Origin: Chloroflexota bacterium
GTDB taxonomy: Bacteria; Chloroflexota; Anaerolineae; 4572-78; J111
NCBI GenBank assembly: GCA_016860845.1
Contig: BOKF01000017.1
Coordinates: forward strand, 1 to 64,000
DNA: 64,000 nucleotides
Reading direction: 5' to 3'
This document shows positions 48,115 through 57,200 of the stretch, one piece after another. Each line of letters begins with the position of its first letter. The stretch's first letter is position 1. The notes beneath the pieces are model-generated. The model saw only the letters and a list, made by a program, of their open reading frames with translations, was not told the DNA's origin and made no database searches. Position numbers and translations under genes: made by a program.

Positions 48115-48767
48115 TGGCAACAACGATACAAGGCCCGCACCAGGGCCAGCCGGTCCTGGCTGCCGGGGAGCCGCTCGACCGGGCCCAGGCCGCACTGATT
48201 ATGGTTCACGGGCGCGGAGCCACCGCCGAGAGCATTTTAACCCTGGCCGATGAACTGGCCCAGCCCGGTTTTGTCTACCTTGCGCCCCAAGCTGCCGGGT
48301 ACACCTGGTATCCCAACAGCTTCATGGCCCCTATCCCCAGCAACGAGCCGGGGATCAGCTCGGGGCTGGCCGTCCTGGCCGGGCTGGTTGACCATCTGGC
48401 CAAGGCCGGCCTTCCTGCCGAACGGACCATGCTGTTAGGTTTTTCGCAGGGAGCGTGTCTAACGTTGGAGTTTACCGCCCGGTACGCTCAGCGGTATGGC
48501 GGCGTGGCCGGGTTGAGCGGCGGCCTCATCGGGCCTGACGGCACGCCCCGTGACTACGCCGGCTCGCTGGCCGGGACGCCTGTCTTCCTGGGGTGCAGCG
48601 ATATGGATTTCCACATTCCTAAAGAACGGGTGGAGCACACCGCGGAGGTGCTGCAAAAGTTGGGCGGCGACGTGACCATGCGCCTCTATCCGGGCATGGG
48701 CCACATGGTCAACCAGGATGAAATCAGCTTTGTCCGCCAGATGATGGCCGCAATCATCGCCGGTTGA
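48114..48767 (+). CDS. Carboxylesterase/phospholipase (MhqD-like)
   Basis: 217 residues. The alpha/beta hydrolase triad is visible: Ser in LGFSQGACL, Asp in GCSDMDFHIP, and His in PGMGHMVN. The oxyanion segment VHGRGATAES follows the first strand. Size and motifs match the carboxylesterase/phospholipase family and MhqD of Bacillus, which is linked to quinone stress. It overlaps the glyoxalase gene by 1 bp. Expression may now depend on the IS end or an internal site because the original upstream region is broken. Confidence 0.88.
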   Translation: MATTIQGPHQGQPVLAAGEPLDRAQAALIMVHGRGATAESILTLADELAQPGFVYLAPQAAGYTWYPNSFMAPIPSNEPGISSGLAVLAGLVDHLAKAGLPAERTMLLGFSQGACLTLEFTARYAQRYGGVAGLSGGLIGPDGTPRDYAGSLAGTPVFLGCSDMDFHIPKERVEHTAEVLQKLGGDVTMRLYPGMGHMVNQDEISFVRQMMAAIIAG

Positions 48768-48799
48768 TCTTGACCCCCAGCAGGGGGAGCATCATTTTC

Positions 48800-49090
48800 C
48801 TAAAAGCGGCTGTCCAGGTCCACCCCGACCACCACTCGGAATATTATTTGGAGCACCAGGCCAAGTACGACGATCAACGTCCAGAAAATCATCACGTCAT
48901 AGATGCTCAGACGCCTGGCATTGAGCCAGCCCCAGATGAAGGGATAAAGGGTGCAGCAAAAGAAGCCCAACAGAACGTGCAGCAGACCTTTGGCGGCATA
49001 CAGTTTGACCAGCACGTAGATCAAACAGAAGAGGTTAGCCAGCCCAACCAACAATGTGACCATCAGGTAAACGATTTCGGCAGTGGTCAT
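48800..49090 (-). CDS. Small membrane protein of unknown function
   Basis: 96 residues from the ATG at 49090, which has TAGGAGG 5 bp upstream; a longer start at 49111 is less likely. Three hydrophobic helices are visible, near 6-26 (IVYLMVTLLVGLANLFCLIY), 38-58 (LLHVLLGFFCCTLYPFIWGW) and 66-88 (IYDVMIFWTLIVVLGLVLQI). It resembles small four-to-three-helix membrane proteins of unknown role. It is read leftward, convergent with the hydrolase. Confidence 0.65.
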   Translation of the reverse strand: MTTAEIVYLMVTLLVGLANLFCLIYVLVKLYAAKGLLHVLLGFFCCTLYPFIWGWLNARRLSIYDVMIFWTLIVVLGLVLQIIFRVVVGVDLDSRF

Positions 49091-49185
49091 ATGCCCTCCT
49101 AAGAGAATCATTTTATCACACCTGAGCCACCGCTGACAATCCCCAAATAAAAAGTCTGGCAGTGGACCAACCTCCTAAGAGTTGC

Positions 49186-49213
49186 TTGACTACCAGACCG
49201 GTCAGCTTATAAT
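49186..49213 (+). promoter_or_regulatory. Promoter of the 49305 acetyltransferase
   Basis: TTGACT (49186-49191) and TATAAT (49208-49213) with a 16-bp spacer, about 90 bp before the start codon. Confidence 0.6.
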
Positions 49214-49304
49214 GGTTGCGGTTATGTCCAATCCATCGCGGCGGCCAGTTTTGTTCGTCGAGTAGGGGTACAATTATCCGAGGTCGCGCAGGAGGCAGCA
49301 AACC

Positions 49305-49754
49305 ATGATTACCATTCGTCCTTACACGCACGAAGACTGGCCGGCGATTTGCCGTATCCACGATTTGGCCCGCCCTCACGAACTGCTCGGCTCGTGCGAC
49401 CCGCGCGCTTTTGTGCCGCTGGCCCAGGATGCTGCATACGCCGACGACATCCACCGTTCACGCAAATGGGTAGCCTGCGCCGGCGAGCAAATCGTGGGGT
49501 TTGCCGGCATAGACGGCGCTTATATTTCCTGGCTGTACGTGGACCCCGCTTATTGGGGGCAGGGTATCGGGCGTAAGCTGCTGCGGCTGGCCGTCGCCGA
49601 AGCTGGCCCTACCGCCTACACCATTGCCCTGATCAACAATTCAGCCGCGCGGCATTTGTACGAGAGCGAGGGCTTCAAGGTTGTCGCCACATTTGCGGGC
49701 GATAACGCCGGTTATCCCTGCACCTGTGTTCGTCTGGCCCTGTCTGCTCCTTAG
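49305..49754 (+). CDS. GNAT family N-acetyltransferase
   Basis: 149 residues, with AGGAGG before the ATG. The core strand ISWLYVDPAYWGQGIGRKLL contains the acetyl-CoA loop (WGQGIGRKLL, the Q-x-x-G-x-G/A type). The C-terminal strand with NNSAARHLYESEGFKVV is the usual GNAT ending. The substrate is unknown. It has its own promoter and no functional partner nearby. Confidence 0.88.
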   Translation: MITIRPYTHEDWPAICRIHDLARPHELLGSCDPRAFVPLAQDAAYADDIHRSRKWVACAGEQIVGFAGIDGAYISWLYVDPAYWGQGIGRKLLRLAVAEAGPTAYTIALINNSAARHLYESEGFKVVATFAGDNAGYPCTCVRLALSAP

Positions 49755-49851
49755 CCCTGTAAAATCTTGTAAGCTGTGATTAAAAGTCCTTGACTGTATA
49801 AGCCTTGTTACAGTAACACTGCAAGATAGTATTCCCGTATAAGGAAGAATA

Positions 49852-50394
49852 ATGTCAACAGAGATTATGCCGCCAAATCTTCTCCCCGATACCCAACCCC
49901 GCCCGACCCGGAAAGCCTTTGAACCCGCTTCAGCAAAAGATCTCTGGTCGGGCTTTGGCATTGGATTAGTCTGCCTGGCCGGCTTTGCCATCGGGGGCTT
50001 GTCCTGGCTCGACCCGCGGATGGCGCTGGCTACCGCCGCAAGCGCCGGCCCGCGTGCGGAGTACGAACTGTTCTTTTTGCTGCTTATGTTTATTTTTCCG
50101 CTCTTTTTAATTATCGCCGGCTACTTTTTCTGGCAAACCTGGCGCTGGTGGCGCGATACCCGCGCCTTTGAACGGAGCAAACAAAAAACCACCGGTGTTA
50201 TCACCCACCTGTGGTTGGATCCCCCTAAAGGTCAGGGTAAGAAATATTACGCTGGTTATCGTTTCGGGGATGACCATACCGCCTATCAACAAGTCCATAG
50301 CCGTGTCTTCAACCGCCTGACTTTGGGCGAAAGCGTCAAGGTCGAGTATGTACCCGGTAATCCCCGCTTGTCGCACCTAAATCTGCGTAAATAA
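49852..50394 (+). CDS. Membrane protein with DUF3592-like domain
   Basis: 180 residues. Two hydrophobic helices lie near 32-52 (GFGIGLVCLAGFAIGGLSWL) and 72-96 (FFLLLMFIFPLFLIIAGYFF). A basic cytoplasmic loop with WRWWRDTRAFERSKQ precedes a beta-rich C-terminal domain (TGVITHLWLD...YRFGDD...ESVKVEYVPGNP) of the DUF3592 kind. The start has AAGGAAG upstream. The lipoprotein gene follows after 4 bp. Confidence 0.7.
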   Translation: MSTEIMPPNLLPDTQPRPTRKAFEPASAKDLWSGFGIGLVCLAGFAIGGLSWLDPRMALATAASAGPRAEYELFFLLLMFIFPLFLIIAGYFFWQTWRWWRDTRAFERSKQKTTGVITHLWLDPPKGQGKKYYAGYRFGDDHTAYQQVHSRVFNRLTLGESVKVEYVPGNPRLSHLNLRK

Positions 50395-50398
50395 GCTG

Positions 50399-51025
50399 AT
50401 GATAAACCGTATCTTCTGGACCCTATTAGCTGGTTGGGGATTGATCGGATGTAGCTTCAATCCCTTTGCTGCATCAGAGTCAGTCCTTATGCCACCTCCA
50501 ACTAGCGTACCTCTCACCGAATTGCCGATGCATCTTGAGACTATGTGGGATCAACTCGATCAAGGCCAAGCGCCAAAGGATAGCCTGCCCATTCTCTGGC
50601 AGCCGGCTTACTCCCCCTTGTTCCCCACTGCCTGGCCACCTGCGCCAAACACAGTTTGGGTGCGCTACGCCTATGCCCAAGGGCAGGATGTGAGTATTGC
50701 CGATGGGGTACGCATCGCTAGACCGTGGGCCCGTATTGAGTTCCGGGGCGACAACTCAGCCAGCGTTATTATTCCCTTGACTCATAAGGTAGAACCTTTT
50801 GAGGTCCAGGGTGTTTCGCCGCTCGATGCTGAAACTCAAGCTCTTTTACAGAAAAGCGAACAAATTTCTACTTACTGCCTGGGCCTGAAGGAAGCGCCCT
50901 CCCCAGATGCTCCCAACACGGTTACGATGCGCCGTTTCTACCAAAGCTGGCTCAAGTACAACGGGGCAATTGCGGCTGCTATCAAACTTGACCACCCCGC
51001 CTTTTTCGAATGGGTGAATCAGTAA
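50399..51025 (+). CDS. Hypothetical lipoprotein
   Basis: 208 residues. A signal peptide ends in a lipobox (LIGC at residues 15-18), so the mature protein is probably attached to the outer side of the membrane. The rest is a soluble domain without a recognised family; it includes a long WVRYAYAQGQDVSIADGVRI region. It follows the DUF3592-like gene at 4 bp, which implies one transcript. It ends 2 bp before the stop of the convergent gene at 51028. Confidence 0.6.
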   Translation: MINRIFWTLLAGWGLIGCSFNPFAASESVLMPPPTSVPLTELPMHLETMWDQLDQGQAPKDSLPILWQPAYSPLFPTAWPPAPNTVWVRYAYAQGQDVSIADGVRIARPWARIEFRGDNSASVIIPLTHKVEPFEVQGVSPLDAETQALLQKSEQISTYCLGLKEAPSPDAPNTVTMRRFYQSWLKYNGAIAAAIKLDHPAFFEWVNQ

Positions 51026-51027
51026 GG

Positions 51028-52020
51028 CTATTCCTTGCGCCGCTCTGCTCCACAGACATGACAAAAATTGGAGTCTTCGCGCAGCGCTGCGCCGCAGCGA
51101 TAACAAAAGCTGCCGGTCGGGGGGATGGGTTGGGGTTGAGGCATCGCTTTGCCGGCCGATTTGGCCCCAGCTTTTCTTTTACTGGGGCGCGGCCCTGGCC
51201 GGGCGACTTGCGTCGAGGCCTTCCGTTTTGACCACCACCAATAGCCGGCCACCCCCAGCAGCACCGCCGCGCCAATGCCGATTAATGTATAACCCAACAT
51301 TAAATTTTGGTTCGGCGGCGGCTCGGCGATGACCGCCAGATCGGCGGCATGTTCGGCATTAACATTGGTCCCCCCAATGAGTTGGGCGGATAACTCATCA
51401 CTCGCACGGGTGTAAGTGGCGGTAAAGTTAAAAGTTTCATTCGCAGCTAACCCAGCCACTTCGACCGAATTGTATTTCAAGCCATCCCTGCCGGTAAAGC
51501 TGGCGCTGGCTGCCGGAGTCATGGCAAAATTCTCTGCCCCGGCCGGTTCCTGTAATTGAAAAGTTGCTTGTTCCGTTTCATAAGCAGCGGTGAAGTCAAA
51601 ACTGAGCTGCCGCTTTTGCCCCTCTTGCTTCATTATTACCGGATCGTAATATTCAAACTGAACTTTCGGCACGGGCGTAGAAAAGGTTAAAAGCAGATCA
51701 TCCCCCTCGTGCCGCAGTTGGATCGCATCAGGAGTGACCTCAATCAGGCCATCGTCGCGCTCTACGGCAACCACGTGCATCCTTTCCAGATAGCCAGGCA
51801 GCCTGAAGGTCAATTGCGCTGGCAATACTGTCGTCGGAGTTAATTCGACGTGGTAAATGACCAGCGTTTGGGGCCGGTCGTACTCCGGCCAAAGCTCAAC
51901 CGCAAGATTTTTGATCTGGCCGGGCGACGATTGAGCCATCGCCCCAGCCTGAGCTAATAAAAGAAAACCCAGGAGAACAACTAATTTCCACCATTGCCGC
52001 TTCTTGATCAATTTTTTCAC
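51028..52020 (-). CDS. Surface protein with membrane helix and C-terminal zinc ribbon
   Basis: 330 residues from the GTG at 52020; a TTG at 52038 is a possible alternative. A signal peptide (WWKLVVLLGFLLLAQAGAMA) is followed by a large beta-rich domain (about 30-240), then a single membrane helix (YTLIGIGAAVLLGVAGYWWW, near 248-268). The end has a basic/proline linker and a double-Cys zinc ribbon (CYRCGAALREDSNFCHVCG). This arrangement, with an outer beta domain and an inner zinc ribbon, is common in Chloroflexota and of unknown function. Confidence 0.75.
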   Translation of the reverse strand: MKKLIKKRQWWKLVVLLGFLLLAQAGAMAQSSPGQIKNLAVELWPEYDRPQTLVIYHVELTPTTVLPAQLTFRLPGYLERMHVVAVERDDGLIEVTPDAIQLRHEGDDLLLTFSTPVPKVQFEYYDPVIMKQEGQKRQLSFDFTAAYETEQATFQLQEPAGAENFAMTPAASASFTGRDGLKYNSVEVAGLAANETFNFTATYTRASDELSAQLIGGTNVNAEHAADLAVIAEPPPNQNLMLGYTLIGIGAAVLLGVAGYWWWSKRKASTQVARPGPRPSKRKAGAKSAGKAMPQPQPIPPTGSFCYRCGAALREDSNFCHVCGAERRKE

Positions 52021-52062
52021 AGGTAACAGCCCCAACAAATTTTAAGAATCGCCTGCGCCCCG

Positions 52063-52090
52063 ATTGTACCGCAAAAATCGTGTTACGCAA
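52063..52090 (-). promoter_or_regulatory. Promoter of the zinc-ribbon membrane protein
   Basis: On the minus strand TTGCGT (52090-52085) and TACAAT (52068-52063) with a 16-bp spacer, about 40 bp before the start codon. Confidence 0.55.
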
Positions 52091-52129
52091 GGTCTCATCT
52101 TTCTAACGGTCCCTTACCCCAATATCCCA

Positions 52130-52158
52130 TTGAAACCCATCCCTTCCAGTGCTATAGT
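52130..52158 (+). promoter_or_regulatory. Promoter of the metzincin gene
   Basis: TTGAAA (52130-52135) and TATAGT (52153-52158) with a 17-bp spacer, about 90 bp before the gene. Confidence 0.55.
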
Positions 52159-52246
52159 AGAAGGTAAGTTTGATCTGTACCTTAAGAAGAAACACCGAGC
52201 CATTTGCCGGTTAACTAAAGCGCGTGGCCGGTGACAGACCTTTACC

Positions 52247-54934
52247 ATGAACCGACATCCTCCGGTCAAAAGAACCACCCCTGACCCGCGCCAGGTGCGA
52301 GCCGAAAGATGGGCTGCTTACGCCACTAGCGGCCCGAAAAAGGCGCAATTAACGCCCCTGGAGTCTCGCTCCAACTTGGCCCCTTTCCTGGTCGGGGGCT
52401 TTTTGCTGCTGCAAATGATCGCCTTGCTGGCAGCCTTACTTATTTTGCTGCCCACTGAGCCGCTCCCTCCCCAGCCGGTCACTTTGAGTACAGCGACAGC
52501 CACACCCATGATCCCCCCCCAGCCGCTGCTCCCATCTTCTCCAACGCCCCTCCCAGCACAGGTCGGTTTACCTACCCTCCCCCCACCAGCAGCGCCGGTG
52601 CTTCCTCCACCGACCTACACGCCGCAGCCTGTACCGCCTACGCCAGTTCCACCCACCACTTTAAACCTACGTGGTGTGGAAATTACCCAGGGCATTCAGG
52701 TTTTCAATGAACCGGAATTACCCAACTGTTCCCCCGACCCCACGCAGCAAACACATATTTTCTGCAACAACTCTATTCCGCTTGTCGCCGGGCGGCACAC
52801 CCTCGTGCGGGTCTACCCCGCCTGCGCCGGCACCTGCCCTGCGGCCGACATCCTGGTCCGGCTGCGACTGCTTAAAGACGGCCAGGAGCAGGCCAACTTG
52901 ACCCGTATCCTGCCCGCCACAACCTTGCAGCGCCTGACCCAGCTCCCGCTGGCCGACCTGCGCCTGAGCCTGGAAAACTCGGTCAATTTTGAATTTTTTC
53001 CAGCGCCCGCCTGGATGGCCGGCTCCATCACCTTTCTCCTCGAAGCCAGTCTGCAGGGTGAGGCGAGCCAACCCGCTGCGTTAACCCTGACCAAAGAATT
53101 TGCCGCACGCAAGCCGCTGCGGGTAGCCTACCTGCCGATTGACTACCAGGGCGTCCGACCCCCGGAACTGGCCGGGCTTGACTACTGGCTGCTCCGCATG
53201 TATCCCGTGCCCAACGTTGAGTATTACCGCCTGCCTGTCCCCGATTTAATCTGGGAAGGCGAATTGAGCAAGGGTGAGGTGCTGCGCCAACTTCTCCATA
53301 CCTACTGGCTCTACACCCAGAGCCAGCCCCCTGAAACCTGGCCCGACCAGCTTTTTGGCTGGCTGCCTCAGGAGTTCTACAACGGCGGCGCGTCTGACCC
53401 TGCCTGGTGCGGCAACTGTGCCGGTCCGCACTCCAGCCGGGTTGCCTTTGGCGGGCTGCGGCCAGAACAAGATATCGGCGGGCCACGGGTACTCGTTCAC
53501 GAAATCGCTCACAACCTAGGCGCGCAGCACGCCTGGTCGCCCACCCAACGTGAAGACGCGGCCTGCTTTAAAACCGAAGGGGCCGACATCTGGGTTGACC
53601 CCACCTGGCCTTACCTGCAAACGCCGCACACCCAAGAAGTCGGCCTGGATCTGTACAGCAATCCGCCCATTATTTACCCGGCCTCCGCCTATGATGTGAT
53701 GGCCTACTGCGCCCGGCCCTGGATTTCGCCCCATACTTACCGCAAGATTTTCAACAGCCCCATCTTGCAGCCCAACACTGCTGCGCCGCTGCCGCTGACC
53801 AGCGTTCAGCCGCCAGCAGGGAGCGGCCAAAGCGGCGTTCTCCTCGTCAGCGCCATGATTAACCCCGACGGTGCGGTTTCCGCCCCGGAAGTAATCCGCC
53901 TGGAAGGCAGCAGTTTTGCCAGCACCGGCCTCAATCCGCCGCCCGGCGACGACTACTGTCTCGACATACAGGCCGGCGACGGCGCCACCCTGACCCATCA
54001 CTGCTTCGACGTCGGCTTTACCGATGTCGAAACTGGGCTGCCGACTGCGGATCCCAGCCCATTCTTTTTTACTTTGACCGGTCTTGATCCCCAAACCGCC
54101 GCCAAAATAACGGTCAGCAAAAATGAAATACCGCTGCTCACGGTAACGCCCAGCAACCATGCTCCCCGGGTTACTGTCATCTCTCCCAACGGCGGCGAAA
54201 CCCTGGCCGGGCCGCAGATCATCGCCTGGGAAGCCGATGACGCCGACGGCGACGCCTTATCTTACGACCTCCTCTTCAGCGCCGATGGCGGCCAAAGCTG
54301 GCTGCCCCTGGCCGCGCGCCTGGGACAAACCAGTTACACTTTGGATACCGACCAGCTTCCGCTTACGCATGAGGGTCTTATCCGGGTCATCGCCACGGAT
54401 GGTTTCAACACCACTGTTGATGAGTCAGATACCCCCTTCTCAATTGATCTAAGCTGTAGTGGGCTTTCCGAGTGCGGCGCACCGAACGGTGACGTTACGC
54501 CCCCTGCACCAACTCCCCTTCCCCCCACTGGCCTCAGTCTGCAAGGACCAACAACCGTCCAGGTAGGCCAGACCTTTGAAATCTCAGTTGTTGCCCGCCA
54601 AATTCCTGAGCCGGGTTTGTTCGGCCTGCAATTCAAACTCCAGTTTGACCCGGCCCTGGTCCGGGTTGACAACCTGCATCTGCACCCTGATTTGAGCCTG
54701 ATCGTCGAGCAAAGCATTGAAAATGATGAAGGCCAGATTTCCCTTATGGCCAGCCGCCAGGGCCAAGCGTCAAATGTGACGGGCGATTTCACCCTGGCAA
54801 CCCTCACCTGCACCGCCCTGACGGAAGGCCAACTTGATCTCACCGTGAACGAGGTCATTGCCGGCGCACGCAGTGGTACACCACTGGACCTTCCTCTTAC
54901 CCCAGGCTTATCGCTTCATATTTCTAACAATTGA
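52247..54934 (+). CDS. Membrane-anchored metzincin-type metalloprotease with cohesin-like domain
   Basis: 895 residues. A membrane helix near residues 44-66 follows a basic start, so it is a type II-like anchored protein. A proline/threonine-rich stalk (about 70-140) leads to the catalytic region. The zinc motif HEIAHNLGAQH (418-428) fits the metzincin HExxHxxxxxH pattern, and a Met-turn is seen in YDVMAYC. A beta domain follows, and residues about 770-895 resemble a cohesin-like domain (VQVGQTFEISVVARQ, LFGLQFKLQFDPALVRV). No ribosome site is obvious before the ATG. The substrate is unknown. Confidence 0.8.
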   Translation: MNRHPPVKRTTPDPRQVRAERWAAYATSGPKKAQLTPLESRSNLAPFLVGGFLLLQMIALLAALLILLPTEPLPPQPVTLSTATATPMIPPQPLLPSSPTPLPAQVGLPTLPPPAAPVLPPPTYTPQPVPPTPVPPTTLNLRGVEITQGIQVFNEPELPNCSPDPTQQTHIFCNNSIPLVAGRHTLVRVYPACAGTCPAADILVRLRLLKDGQEQANLTRILPATTLQRLTQLPLADLRLSLENSVNFEFFPAPAWMAGSITFLLEASLQGEASQPAALTLTKEFAARKPLRVAYLPIDYQGVRPPELAGLDYWLLRMYPVPNVEYYRLPVPDLIWEGELSKGEVLRQLLHTYWLYTQSQPPETWPDQLFGWLPQEFYNGGASDPAWCGNCAGPHSSRVAFGGLRPEQDIGGPRVLVHEIAHNLGAQHAWSPTQREDAACFKTEGADIWVDPTWPYLQTPHTQEVGLDLYSNPPIIYPASAYDVMAYCARPWISPHTYRKIFNSPILQPNTAAPLPLTSVQPPAGSGQSGVLLVSAMINPDGAVSAPEVIRLEGSSFASTGLNPPPGDDYCLDIQAGDGATLTHHCFDVGFTDVETGLPTADPSPFFFTLTGLDPQTAAKITVSKNEIPLLTVTPSNHAPRVTVISPNGGETLAGPQIIAWEADDADGDALSYDLLFSADGGQSWLPLAARLGQTSYTLDTDQLPLTHEGLIRVIATDGFNTTVDESDTPFSIDLSCSGLSECGAPNGDVTPPAPTPLPPTGLSLQGPTTVQVGQTFEISVVARQIPEPGLFGLQFKLQFDPALVRVDNLHLHPDLSLIVEQSIENDEGQISLMASRQGQASNVTGDFTLATLTCTALTEGQLDLTVNEVIAGARSGTPLDLPLTPGLSLHISNN

Positions 54935-54959
54935 AGCTCCACCTCAATCGTGGTAAAAT
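54931..54959 (+). promoter_or_regulatory. Promoter of the SulP gene
   Basis: TTGAAG (54931-54936) and TAAAAT (54954-54959) with a 17-bp spacer; it overlaps the stop of the metzincin gene. Confidence 0.55.
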
Positions 54960-54992
54960 AACGTCATTCAAATCCATAGACAGGCCACCGCG

Positions 54993-57152
54993 ATGTGGAT
55001 TTTGCCTAAAAATTTAGCCGATGCGAACCCGGTATTGGCTGCATTGAAGCCAGCCCCACACTTTTTTCTCCGGCCAGTTCGTATTTTTCAAAACTACCGG
55101 CGCGCTTATCTCCAGCCTGACCTGGTTGCCGGCCTGACAGTTGGAGTTGTCTTGCTGCCCCAAGCTATTGTGTTTGCCATTTTGGCCGGGCTGCCGCCGC
55201 AAATGGGGCTTTATTCAGCCATTATTGCTGCTATTGTCGGGGCGCTGTGGGGCTCCTCCAATTATCTCCACAGTGGACCGACCAACACCGCCTCTATTCT
55301 GGTCTTATCCACGCTGGCTCCCCTGGCCGTCCCTGGTTCGCCGGATTACATCACCGCCGCCGGCCTGCTGGCCGTGATGGTCGGCGTGTTTCGCCTGGGG
55401 ATTGGCCTGGCCCGGTTGGGTATGCTGGTCACTTTTGTATCTGACTCGGTCATCATTGGCTTTACCGCCGGAGCCGGCGTGCTCATTGCCGTGGGCGAAC
55501 TACGCTCGCTGCTGCGCCTGGAGTCCTCAACTCAGCCTGGTCTACTTAACACGTTGGAAAACGTTTTCACCCAATTATCAGACACTCACTTTTTCAGCCT
55601 AGCCCTGGGAGTGGGCACCCTGGCCGTCATCCTGTTGTTGCGACGCTTTTATCCCAAGTGGCCCGGACAGCTCATCGCGCTGGCCCTGGCCGGGACGATA
55701 GTGGCTTTATTTGGCCTGGATCGGCGCGGAGTCGAAATCATCGGCGAACTGCCGCACAGCCTGCCGCCCCTGGCCCAACTGCCCCTGACAAATGTCGAAT
55801 TGATTGGCCAATTATCTGTGGGCGCGCTGGCAGTGGCGGCTATTGGCCTGGTCGAAGCAACTTCTATTGCCCGCTCATTCGCCGCCCAATCCGGCCAGCG
55901 TCTGGACAGCAACCAGGAGTTTATCGGGCAGGGCCTGGCCAATATCGCCTGCGGTTTTCTATCGGGCCACGCCTGCTCCGGCTCGTTCAACCGCTCGGCC
56001 CTTAATTATGAAGCCAAAGGCCAAACACCGCTGGCCAGTGTTTTTTCCGGTCTTTTTGTGCTGGCCGCCATGTTTCTCCTGTCTTCCCTGGCCGCTTATA
56101 TTCCGCGCACCTCCCTGGCGGCCATGTTGATTTTAGCCGCCTACGGCATGATTGACCGCCGCGAGATGGTCCGCCTCTGGCGCGGCGCCCGCAGTGATGC
56201 CCTGATCATGCTGGTGACGTTCCTGGCAACCCTGTTCCTGCCGCTTCAATTCGCCGTCCTGGCCGGTATCTTGATGTCATTGGCTTATTACATCCTAAAA
56301 ACCAGCACACCGCGGGTTATCCCCGTGCTGCCCGATGAAACCTTCAAGCATTTTGCCAGCCAGCCCAACAAACCCCAGTGCCCTCAACTTGGCATCATTA
56401 AAATTTCGGGAGACCTGTATTTTGGGGCGGTTAATCACGTGGAAGAGGCAATCCGCCGGAATATGGCCCGCCATCCTCGCCAACGTTTCTTGTTACTGCG
56501 GATGCACGGCATCAATCATTGCGATATTAGCGGTATTCACATGCTGGAGTCTATCCTGCGGGCCTGCCGGGAGCGAGGCGGCGACCTGTTCTTGATGAAG
56601 GTCCAATCGCCCGTATTTGCCCTGATGGAAGCAACCGGCTTTTCCGACCAGGTGGGCCGAGATCATTTTCTCCCGGAGGACTATGCCATCGAATACCTCT
56701 TCCACAAGGTGCTCGACCCGGCCATTTGCATTTATGAGTGCGAGGTGCGAGCCTTCAAAGAGTGCCAAAACCTACCCAAACGAATCGGGGCAGAGACAAT
56801 TCCTCTGCCCGCTTTTACCCCACTCAACGGCGTGGCCGACATCGCCCCCCAGGATTTGTGGCGCGAGCTGATGCACAGCGAGACGCCACCCCTGGTCATT
56901 GACGTGCGCGAGCCGCGTGAATTTCAACAAGGCCATATCCCCCAGGCCCAGCTCATCCCTCTCCTGGAACTTGCCGGCAAAAAGACGGATCTCCCCCACG
57001 ACCGTGAGATTGTGCTGGTCTGCCGCAGCGGCCGGCGCAGCCAGCGAGCAGCGTACCTATTGAAAGAAAAGAACGGCTCAAAAGTGCGCGTTCTAAAAGG
57101 AGGGATGCTGGCCTGGGAGGCGGCGAAGCTACTGGAAGCAGTTGACAGGTAG
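54993..57152 (+). CDS. SulP-type anion transporter with STAS and rhodanese domains
   Basis: 719 residues. Residues about 25-430 form the membrane part with many helices and the SulP signature PQAIVFAILAGLPPQMGLYS. A STAS domain (about 455-570: GIIKISGDLYFGAV...HGINHCDISGIHML) follows. The last part (about 620-715) is a rhodanese domain (VIDVREPREFQQGHIPQAQ) with the catalytic Cys in LVCRSGRRS. SulP proteins move sulfate or bicarbonate, and rhodaneses transfer sulfane sulfur, so a link to sulfur use is likely but not proven. Bicarbonate transport is the alternative. Confidence 0.92.
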   Translation: MWILPKNLADANPVLAALKPAPHFFLRPVRIFQNYRRAYLQPDLVAGLTVGVVLLPQAIVFAILAGLPPQMGLYSAIIAAIVGALWGSSNYLHSGPTNTASILVLSTLAPLAVPGSPDYITAAGLLAVMVGVFRLGIGLARLGMLVTFVSDSVIIGFTAGAGVLIAVGELRSLLRLESSTQPGLLNTLENVFTQLSDTHFFSLALGVGTLAVILLLRRFYPKWPGQLIALALAGTIVALFGLDRRGVEIIGELPHSLPPLAQLPLTNVELIGQLSVGALAVAAIGLVEATSIARSFAAQSGQRLDSNQEFIGQGLANIACGFLSGHACSGSFNRSALNYEAKGQTPLASVFSGLFVLAAMFLLSSLAAYIPRTSLAAMLILAAYGMIDRREMVRLWRGARSDALIMLVTFLATLFLPLQFAVLAGILMSLAYYILKTSTPRVIPVLPDETFKHFASQPNKPQCPQLGIIKISGDLYFGAVNHVEEAIRRNMARHPRQRFLLLRMHGINHCDISGIHMLESILRACRERGGDLFLMKVQSPVFALMEATGFSDQVGRDHFLPEDYAIEYLFHKVLDPAICIYECEVRAFKECQNLPKRIGAETIPLPAFTPLNGVADIAPQDLWRELMHSETPPLVIDVREPREFQQGHIPQAQLIPLLELAGKKTDLPHDREIVLVCRSGRRSQRAAYLLKEKNGSKVRVLKGGMLAWEAAKLLEAVDR

Positions 57153-57181
57153 CAGGTCACAAGTTACAGATGATAAGTTAC
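57144..57181. repeat. Word-like intergenic repeat after SulP
   Basis: GACAGGTAGCAGGTCACAAG and further AAGTTACAGATGATAAGTTA words, of the same type as the spacers at 1725-1824 and 16148-16215. The last SulP codons run into it. Confidence 0.45.
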
Positions 57182-57200
57182 TAACTGAGGTAAACGAGAA

